In this document: positions 30,001 through 36,279 of the stretch, piece after piece
Layout of the letters: each line of letters opens with the position of its first letter
Numbering within the stretch: position 1 is the first letter of the stretch
Source of the DNA: Pinguiococcus pyrenoidosus
Lineage: Eukaryota; Sar; Pinguiophyceae; Pinguiochrysidales; Pinguiochrysidaceae
DNA: 36,279 bases
Assembly (NCBI GenBank): GCA_019677205.1
Contig: JAAMXY010001041.1
Span: forward strand, 1 to 36,279
Reading direction: 5' to 3'
Program-made: the position numbers and the translations under genes
The notes under the pieces: generated by a model
Told to the model about the DNA's origin: nothing
The model's database searches: none
The model's input: the letters and a program-made list of their open reading frames with translations, nothing else

Positions 30001-30753
30001 GGAGAAGAGCCACGGCTTGGTCAGGTCTTCCATGACGGTCTCTGCATGGGCCCACACTTGGTTCGCCTTGGGGATCGTCTGGCTCTCCAGGATGTCTTCC
30101 AGCAACAAGTATGGCAGGATGATCGCGTTGGGTGGCGTCTCTGCGATCGTGTTGTCCATTTCGCAAAGGTGCTCCCACGCCGTCGTCACGACTCGTAGGC
30201 CTATCGCAGCAACAGACGTCGTTTCAGCGGATCCATTCCACTAGCTCCGAACTCCCGAACTCTCGAACTCCCAAACTCCCGAATTCCCGAATTCCCGAAT
30301 CCCCGAATCCCAGCTCTCATCGCCCAGCTCTCGGCAGCGCATGCGGGCCGAAGCGTCTCTGGTATGTGAGATACTCCCTGTCCTCGCCCCTCGACCTGGC
30401 CGCCAGCCACTTCATGGCCGCTCCTTTCGTATCTTCCGAGATCTGCGCCACTCGTACCTAGGTCGAAGATTCTCAGGGCCTCTGCGAGATTGTCGCCACG
30501 CAAGGCGTCGTTGAGCACCATACGCACTGCGACTTGAAAGTCGCTAAGCAAGCATTGTACGGCCACCGGGCCATTGTGTAAACCTATTGCGCCGCGAGAG
30601 CTGAGCTTCTGGCGGCACGACGCGATCGATTCGGGCACGAAACAGAGCAGTCCACGAACCGAGAGACTTTAGGCGATCCACAATCGCACTTGCCGGCGCA
30701 GAGCTGTCCAAGGCCTCCACTACTGCTTCGCGGAGAGCAGGAATGGCTGCCAT
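27080..30753 (-). CDS. THOC1: THO complex subunit 1 (THOC1/HPR1), 970 aa
   Basis: Nine minus-strand exons: 30753-30660, 30583-30458, 30200-29784, 29712-29437, 29360-28818, 28744-28455, 28383-27464, 27397-27191 and 27119-27080 (TAA). All phases match, and total coding length is 2,913 nt. The core aligns with THOC1: LPYLLLEDILE; RLCNNLLKRLSRAHDTAFSG; YSFYKQFWGLQSYF; KYLTSSRLLRLQLRDPLLR; TPPNGEDFLRKVE..; YIDADDPENGIEDEYH; and SWRAMRLVAL. In animals and yeast this protein is a core subunit of the nuclear THO/TREX complex, which couples transcription to mRNP packaging and export. It exceeds human THOC1 (657 aa) because the C-terminal death domain is replaced by an acidic/Lys-rich linker and an Arg-Asp/Arg-Gly-rich tail (from about residue 770). 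The tail ends in a basic RRNRKSGKRQRT. Seven introns are 66-76 nt; intron 2 is 257 nt. The gene is divergent from the poly(A) polymerase gene. Confidence 0.93.
30201..30457 (-). other. Unusually long intron 2 of THOC1 (257 nt)
   Basis: The donor GAC CTA G|GTACGAG and acceptor GCGATAG are set by reading-frame continuity (..RIFDLG joined to LRVVTTAWEHL..) and by the THOC1 alignment. Its length is more than three times that of the other introns in the gene. It carries a 64-bp tandem repeat near its 3' end and, near its 5' end, a coding-like stretch in another frame. Confidence 0.8.
30247..30310. repeat. 8-bp tandem repeat, eight units, in THOC1 intron 2
   Basis: Eight consecutive 8-bp units with plus-strand consensus CCGAAYTC drift gradually from CCGAACTC at the left end to CCGAATTC and then CCGAATCC at the right. 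The graded drift indicates expansion by local duplication. The array lies wholly within the intron, ending about 46 nt from its 3' splice site on the minus strand. Confidence 0.95.
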
Positions 30754-31077
30754 CGGCGTTCCTTCCGAGCTGACGCTAGAACTCCCTTCTAAGCGCCGCT
30801 CTTTCTCTCTTCCCGGGTCGTCGCTTCGCAAGGCAAGCCTGACGCGAAGAGACGCGCCCTGCCCGAGGAGATAGAGCCGAAGACGCAAGATAGCGGTGCA
30901 AAGCAGCTTCGCGCCAGAACCCCTCAGGCTGCGAACGATCAGCTGATCCAAAATCAAGGGAGACGTGATCAGCGTGATGGAAAAATAAAGTTTGAAATTT
31001 ACGCGGATTGGGTTGTTCGTTTGAGCTCGATCTTGGCGAGTGGATGGCGCGCGCAGGCCGCACAGCCCTTGCTCGCC
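30754..31077. promoter_or_regulatory. Bidirectional promoter region between THOC1 and poly(A) polymerase
   Basis: The start codons of two divergent mRNA-processing genes lie 324 bp apart. An AT block (30981-31000, AAAAATAAAGTTTGAAATTT) and an inverted CCAAT box (ATTGG, 31007-31011) lie about 70-95 nt upstream of the poly(A) polymerase ATG. The rest is GC-rich and without obvious motifs. Shared control of the two genes is inferred from the arrangement only. Confidence 0.55.
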
Positions 31078-33834
31078 ATGAGCAATCTCCAGCAGGTGTA
31101 CCCTGTGGACGACCAGACTCCAGATGCGCGGCTGGAGTATGCTGCAGCAGCGGAACGGAGCTTGGCAAAATGGATGGCAGACAACATTGACGTCGAAAGC
31201 CCCGAAGAAAGCGATCGGCGGCGCAAACTGGTGTTCCAGTTGACGTATATCTTCCTCGAGTGGGTGCGAGACGTCTGCTTATCAAAGGGCTGGTCCGAGG
31301 AAGAGGCTTCTCAGGTGAGATCAGCGCAGACGCGCACACTCCTGAAGCGTGAACTTTGCTCCGTTGAAGAACTCGCACCTGCGGAGGGAGAGAAGAGACG
31401 CATCCGAGGAATGGCAACTGAGCCGTTCACAGGGTGCGCACGCAGTACCTGGTGTTCTGAGGTCGTGGTCGGTTCCGCAAGCTGCGGTCTTGAGATTGAT
31501 AAAAGCTGCTTTCGTGGACTCTAGGCCGGCGGATTGCTGCACACGTCGGGCTCTTTCAAGCTTGCGATCAATGAGCCCGGTGCGGACATTGACGTGATCT
31601 GCGTGGCGCCCAGTAGCGTCACTCACGAGGACTTCTTCCGGACGCTCACACCACGGCTCCAGTCCGATCGTCGGGTGGAGAACCTCAACGCCATCGAGAC
31701 GGCACGGGTCCCAATCATCACCTTCGACTTCGACGGAGTGAACATCGACCTTCAGCTGGCAACTCTCCCCTTGAAGAAAGTGCCCCCATCCCTTGACATC
31801 ACGGACGACATGATCCTGAAGGGCTGCTCAGAGTCCTCCAAGGACGTCCTCGGAGGACCCAGAGCGACGATCATGATCGCCAAGCTCATCCCCGGGTTTG
31901 ATCGCGGCTCGAACTTTCGCGGCCTTGTTCGAGTGCTGCGCAAATGGTGCAAGAAGCGTGGCATCTACAGTAACAAAGCGGGCTTCCTGGGGGGGATCAA
32001 CATCAACATCCTATCCACGCTTGTGTGCCAGATGTATCCCATGGCCACGACGAGTACGCTCGTGAGGAAGTTCTTCTTCCTCTTCCATCGCTGGAACTGG
32101 CAGAACCCGGTTCTGCTATGCCGACCAGTGGAGCACACCGAGTTGACATGGCCAAACTGGTCGTCGGAGAGAGACCTGATGCCGATCATCACGCCGAACT
32201 ACCCGACGATCAACTCGACCTACAACGTCAACAAATGGACTCTGAAAGTCATGCGAGAAGAGTTCGTCCGTGGCAGGCAGATCGTCGAGCAGGCAGCTAG
32301 GGAGGCGGGGCTTCTCGAAGTCAGCGCCGAGAGCCTCCCCCCGGACGAGCTTGAGCAGGCCGAGGCGACGGTCATGGAGTGCTGGGATCGGCTGGTCGAA
32401 CCCTCGGACTTTCCGGCGGTCTACGAAAGGTACCTCATTCTCAACATCCAGGCAAATACCGTCGACGACTACAACTCCTGGAAAGGCTACATTGAGTCGA
32501 GACTGCGACTGCTCGTGCAGCATCATCGCGCTCCGTGCTTGGGGCAGCTGCCCTTCAGCAGCATCCGCGCGTGGCCGAAGGAGTTCGACTTCCGCGTGCA
32601 GAAGGGGAAGCCGAATCGTGCGGCGGAGACCGTCGTTGTGTACGAGGAGGAGCAGGACAAGAACGCGGCCGGGAAGAAAGGCAACGAAGCCGCCGAGGAG
32701 TCCGCGAAACCAGAGAATCGCGTGTGTGGCTGCTACATGATCGGCCTCAACGTCGACAAGAGGAGGAAGCGGAAGCTGATCAACCTGGACGGCGTCTTGG
32801 AGAGCTGGAAGAAGGGCCTCGGGGTCGACGTCATTGGCAATCCACTGCCCTGGGTCCGCGAGGGCATGACGATCGACTTCGACGCCTACAGCTTCAAGGA
32901 GCTACCCGACGTGGTCATGGAACCTCTCGGCGGACGAAGCGCAGCCAGTCAGATCCGCAGGCTGAGCAAGCGCAAGCAGCACGAGGAAGAGAAGGAGGCG
33001 GCGTTGCGCGATCTTGAGAGGAAGAAGCAAGAGCAAGAGGAGCTGGAGAAGGAGAAAGCTGCTGCCGCAGAGGTCGGCGCCCTCGAAGAAGCGCGCTTCG
33101 GTGCAACGAGCGATGAGGCCATGGACGAGGGCGCGGCGTCCCTGAAGCGCGAACGTGACATTGACGAAGATCTCGACGCACAGGAGAGGAAGCGCGCGAG
33201 GAGGGACGCTGGACCCGAAGAGAGAGACGGAGTCAGCCTGGAGGTCAGTGTGAAAGAGGTCGCTGCTGACGGCACGGTCCTGGAGCACCCCTTCCGCGCG
33301 CAGTTCCCGTCCTGCCTGGCGTTCCATCCTCGGCGCGGGACTCCGGCTGCGGAGCTTCTCCGAAGCGATGGCAACGGTTTGGTGGCCGGCACTTCTGCAG
33401 CAGCCGGCTTCGGCGCTGGAGGCTGGATCATGACATCCGCGGCGCAAGCTGCATTTGAGAGAGTCGTCGAGAATGCGGCTGCTGACGGAGGAGCTGAGGA
33501 GACGAAGGCGACAATGGCAGAGGAGGCAAGGGCCGAGGAGGCAAGGGCCGAGGAAGCAAGGGCCGAGGAAGCAAGGGCCGAGGAGGGAAAGGCGGAGGAG
33601 GCGAGGGAAGGAGATTCCTCGAGGGACGATGCTGCAGTGGCGGGAGGGCCGAAGCGCCAGTCCCCGGAGAGTGTGATCCAAGTCGTGGAGGAAGAGAAAG
33701 TGCGAAAGGCCATGGCAGAACGACTGCGAACGGCCCTCTCGCTTGGGCGCATGTCCATGGCGGACATCATCCGTGGCGGCAATTTTGATTGGAACGGTGA
33801 ACGAGTGGTGCACCGGATCAACACCAATGCTTAG
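31078..33834 (+). CDS. PAP: Canonical nuclear poly(A) polymerase (848 aa)
   Basis: Exons are 31078-31314 and 31525-33834 (TAG), joined in phase 0 across a 210-nt intron. The protein adds the poly(A) tail to cleaved pre-mRNA in the nucleus. The nucleotidyltransferase core is complete: TSGSFKLAINEPGADIDVIC carries catalytic Asp100 and Asp102, and FDGVNIDLQLA carries the third, Asp154. These are the same positions as in yeast Pap1. Other family blocks are KKRGIYSNKAGFLGGININ, NWQNPVLL and MPIITPNYPTINSTYNVN. The RNA-binding domain follows (AVYERYLILNIQANT..., then CGCYMIGLNVD...). The C-terminal ~290 residues are lineage-specific, with a charged helix, a KRARR-type nuclear signal, six EEARA-type pentapeptides, and a conserved-looking end (MADIIRGGNFDWNGERV). 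The gene converges on ALG11, with 30 nt between the stops. Confidence 0.97.
31315..31524 (+). other. Long, frame-preserving intron 1 of poly(A) polymerase (210 nt)
   Basis: The donor CTCAG|GTGAGA and acceptor ACTCTAG are fixed by the alignment: ..SKGWSEEEASQ joins AGGLLHTSGSFKL as in the family. The intron is a multiple of three and has no in-frame stop until its own terminal TAG. Retention would therefore add 69 codons and then terminate before the catalytic core. Confidence 0.85.
33520..33609 (+). repeat. 15-bp coding repeat, six units (EEARA) in poly(A) polymerase tail
   Basis: Six in-frame 15-nt units (GAGGAGGCAAGGGCC and variants) encode EEARA pentapeptides, the last two being degenerate (EEGKA, EEARE). 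They predict a short charged single helix in the non-catalytic tail. Confidence 0.9.
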
Positions 33835-33864
33835 AATCAAACCTTAGGTAGCGCCGAAGCGAAG

Positions 33865-35718
33865 CTACGCTTCTTCCAGCGTCGGCTTGATCATCTCCAG
33901 CAAAGCTTTCTCAAAGACGGCATCAGAGAAGCGCTCAGCGTTCCGTCGAGCCTCTTGACGCATCATCGCAAGCTCTGCTTTCAGACTTGCATCAGCCTCA
34001 CCATGCGCGATGCTGATCGCCTCCACCATCGCCTCCGCATATGCCTCTTCATTGGTCGCCAAGAATCCTGTGGCAGCCTCCGCCTGTCCGTCCGTGCGTG
34101 GTTGGACGATGTCAGACTTGGGACCGCCGCTGCCATGCGCAACCACCACCAATCCTGGAGGGAGTGCAGTCCTCATCAGTACGCGAGGCCTTGTGGATTG
34201 CATGCGGGGACCCAGCTTTCCCCTTACCCGCAGCCTGCATCTCCACCACGCTGATTCCAAAGTGTTCGTTCCACATGGTGTGAATCCCCACGGCGGCAAC
34301 TCGCAGCCAACGCTTCAGCCCGTCGAACGGCACATTGATCTCAAACAGCACATCTTCGCCAACGGTAAGGCTCAGCGCGCCGCAGAGGCTGCGAAGCTTG
34401 CTCACAAGCCTCTCGTCCTGCTCGTTGCGGACTCCGCCGACAAGAACCAAGCTGAAGGCAGCGTGTGAGCCTTGTGCATCCGCGTGCACCTGTCGATTCA
34501 ACTTACGTTGGGCTCTTCGGAAGATTCTGGCCGGCAAGCTTCTTCAACAACAAGGCAAAGGACCTGATTTGAAGTTCGTGGTCCTTCTCGGGGCGAAACT
34601 GGCCGATGGAGAGAACGACGGGATCCCTGGGAAAGCATCCGTTGGCGCAATCCTAAGAGAGCCTCGAAACGGCTTCGCAAAGCGCACCTGTCTTCTAGAG
34701 GAAACTTCTGGAAGGCCACCGTGTCCACCGGGGGGTACAATCGCTTCACGTCTCGGACCCAGCCACCCCACACGTCGCGGATATGCCCCTGTGTCCAGCT
34801 CGAATTCGTCATCACCAGGGAGGCGCAAGAGCCGCAGAGGCCATAGAGCACTCCGAAGGCCCAATAGTAGACTGCCTTCGCCCGAGACAAGGCTTCAGAA
34901 GAGGTGATGCGCTCGCCATTGTTGTAGCTCGGGCGCCTCTCCACGACGCGAGACATCATGTCAGCGCTGATGGTCGGATAGTGGACGTAGCACGCGACCA
35001 CCGCTCGGAAGAGCAGCGCCGCTACAGGGAAGGAGAAGGCAAAGCCGGTGCTGTCGACGAAGACGTCGGGAGGAAAGCGGAGGCACGCCTCAAGGGCGAG
35101 AATCATAGAGCCGAGCGCTTGAAAGACCATCGTGAGGAACGGGTATCGGTCTGGATCCACGAGGTGCCGTAGCTGCACATCTACCACATTGAGCAGGTCC
35201 GGGCGGATTTCCACGCCAAATCGCTCCTTCGCATGCCTCAGCAGCGACGCTTTCGTCGCCAGCTGATCTCCCTGGTACACCGTGACCCGTATCCGCCTCC
35301 CTCCGGCCAACTCTGCTTGTTCCGCCTCGAGAAGAGCTCTGCACAGGTTTCGACTTCCCGCCGTGAGGCGGATGTTCACGCCATTCTCTTGGGGACCTTT
35401 GAAAGGCAACTTGCCTGATCGCCACCCAAAGGACTCTTTCTCCTCCGCCACCACCGCTGGCGTATGGATGGAAAAACGCCACCTCGAGAACGCCTGCAAA
35501 GGGACATGTCAGACTCTCCGCTTTTTTGGGTTTGCCGTGCCTGAACAGCTTTCGGATGGTGTTACCTCTGCGTCTCCGGAGATATCGATTGCACGAAGCC
35601 AAGCTAGAAGTCCAAGAGATCGATAAGTCAAAGCTTTCGGGCCTTGGTAAGAACGCAAGACGTACACAGGAACCGCCAACACCAACGAGATCGCAACCAG
35701 GAGGAGTTCGAGCAGCAT
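33865..35718 (-). CDS. ALG11: GDP-Man:Man3GlcNAc2-PP-dolichol alpha-1,2-mannosyltransferase ALG11 (484 aa)
   Basis: Seven minus-strand exons: 35718-35666, 35603-35566, 35493-35415, 35338-34688, 34626-34507, 34451-34228 and 34154-33865 (TAG), total 1,455 nt with every phase consistent. ALG11 adds the fourth and fifth mannoses to the dolichol-linked N-glycan precursor on the cytosolic face of the ER. The N-terminus is a hydrophobic signal anchor (about residues 1-22), followed by a basic RYLRRRR linker. Family motifs are FFHPYASGGGGGERVLW (37-53), FVDSTGFAFSFPVAALLF, ACYVHYPTISADM, LVMTNSSWTQGHI, LSIGQFRPEKDHELQIRSFA and GIHTMWNEHFGISVVEMQAAG. The last holds the GT4 E-x7-E pair Glu376/Glu384. 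HGSGGPKSDIV follows. Length is close to human ALG11 (492 aa). Exon 2 is only 38 nt, and intron 3 is of the GC-AG type. It is the only gene here with an N-glycosylation role. Confidence 0.97.
35339..35414 (-). other. GC-AG intron (ALG11 intron 3, 76 nt)
   Basis: On the minus strand the donor reads ATCAG|GCAAGT, the textbook GC-donor consensus, and the acceptor GTGCAG|A. Removal joins GERVLWVAIR to ALLEAEQ, exactly as in ALG11 proteins (GERVLWCALRAL). No GT donor nearby restores this frame. Confidence 0.9.
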
Positions 35719-36279
35719 GGTGTCCCGTTTTCAACGATTCTCTTACGCAACACAAGTGACCTTGAACGGAAATCAGACCGAGAAACGGACGCGACCGAAA
35801 AGGATCCGAACAGATCAGGAAAAGAGCCCAATTTCTGGATGGTTCCCCAGGATTTTGGCGGGAAAACTGGCGGTCTCTTCCAATTGGCTTTCGAGCGTCA
35901 TTAGAAAATTAAAATAGAGTATTTGTTGTGGAGTACCCAGAAGTATGGGAAGTAATGTGTGTGATTGGATAATCGTGACCGTAGGGAAGAGTCATGAATG
36001 ACGCATGATCTTGTGATAACTTTGATAGTTAGCCGCATATGCAGGCAAAAACCTGAAGTGCTCCGCTGGGGCATAATCCTCGTTGACGTCGGCGTCACGA
36101 GTTTCTTAAGACTAAGCTATTGCTTACACTCCCTTTCAATCTAACTCTATTCGCTATAGAACAGAGTGTTGTCGTGCGACGATCTATTTACAACAGTGGT
36201 GACACGAGTGGGATTCTGCACAGCAGCATCCATACAAGCGAAGGGTAAAAGATGAAATCAGACGTCTTACCCACGCTTG
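35719..36279. other. Intergenic region upstream of ALG11, AT-richer toward the right edge
   Basis: No supportable gene was found here. From about 35890 the base composition drops sharply in GC compared with the rest of the window. The part next to ALG11 (35719-35890) should contain its promoter and leader. An ATTGG (inverted CCAAT) lies near 35964. An imperfect hairpin occupies 36079-36101. I looked for tRNA, snRNA and C/D snoRNA signatures and found none that I could defend. Confidence 0.6.
36079..36101. other. Imperfect hairpin, 9-bp stem with TCGG loop
   Basis: CTCG-T-TGACG pairs with CGTCA-CGAG around a TCGG loop, with one bulged T at 36083. The core TGACGTCGGCGTCA also contains two inverted TGACG half-sites of bZIP type. 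It could be a protein-binding site, an RNA structure or chance. Confidence 0.5.

Noticed and set aside
31315-31524. Reading the poly(A) polymerase intron as coding sequence
   Set aside because: The family alignment joins EEEASQ directly to AGGLLHTSGS, and the intermediate residues match nothing.
32902-33840. 312- and 292-residue minus-strand frames opposite poly(A) polymerase
   Set aside because: Antisense shadows, with poly-Leu/Ser runs mirroring the Glu/Ala repeats. The plus strand is a proven gene.
35090-35755. 221-residue minus-strand open frame spanning the 5' half of ALG11
   Set aside because: It reads through three introns. Only short parts belong to ALG11 exons 2 and 3.
35890-36279. 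Possible snRNA, snoRNA or tRNA gene
   Set aside because: GATGAAA- and CTGA-like words occur, but no complete C/D box pair, no U1/U2/U4/U5/U6 core and no tRNA A/B boxes were found.
1-36279. Mobile elements, CRISPR arrays, viral insertions or toxin genes
   Set aside because: No reverse transcriptase, integrase, transposase, terminal repeats, spaced repeats or viral/toxin families were recognised on either strand.

Overview
The window is nuclear DNA from a GC-rich, gene-dense single-celled eukaryote. The genes are split by short spliceosomal introns. The reading frames and the family alignments only work if about 27 introns are removed, most of them 55-81 nt, with GT(A/G)AG-type donors, (T/C/G)AG acceptors and CTAAC/CTGAC-like branch sites. 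TAA, TAG and TGA all serve as stops, so the genetic code looks standard. Plant/alveolate-type AP2 modules and Tudor-like chromatin modules suggest an alga or alveolate/stramenopile/haptophyte-like protist. I cannot place the lineage more precisely from the sequence. Nothing prokaryotic, no rRNA or tRNA, no transposon and no CRISPR array was seen.

Layout, left to right: (1) the 3' end of a basic NuSAP-like microtubule-associated protein (+, <1-698); (2) a ~2,600-residue protein with a Tudor-like array, SR-like repeats and EF-hand-like loops (+, 1336-9518); (3) an unrecognised basic, helical protein (-, 12335-9587); (4) a 2,146-residue coiled-coil protein with two LC8-type TQT motifs (+, 12825-19265); (5) a smaller coiled-coil protein with an IQ-like motif (-, 21282-19393); (6) a ~1,599-residue protein joining a Tudor-like module, an AT-hook-like motif, two AP2-like DNA-binding domains and a PhyH-like Fe(II)/2-oxoglutarate dioxygenase domain (+, 21903-26971); (7) THO complex subunit 1, THOC1/HPR1 (-, 30753-27080, nine exons); (8) canonical nuclear poly(A) polymerase (+, 31078-33834, two exons); (9) ALG11 alpha-1,2-mannosyltransferase of the ER N-glycan pathway (-, 35718-33865, seven exons, one GC-AG intron); (10) a markedly AT-richer intergenic end (35719-36279).

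After the first two genes, the strands alternate strictly. Convergent pairs have stops only 30-127 nt apart, and divergent pairs share 324-620 nt intergenic regions. The THOC1/poly(A) polymerase pair is divergent and functionally linked, since one acts in mRNP export and the other makes the poly(A) tail. Genes 1-5 look cytoskeletal or structural, but apart from gene 1 they have no recognisable family.

The best candidate for something undescribed is gene 6, an apparent fusion of sequence-specific DNA-binding modules with an Fe(II)/2OG dioxygenase. It could be a DNA- or chromatin-modifying enzyme.
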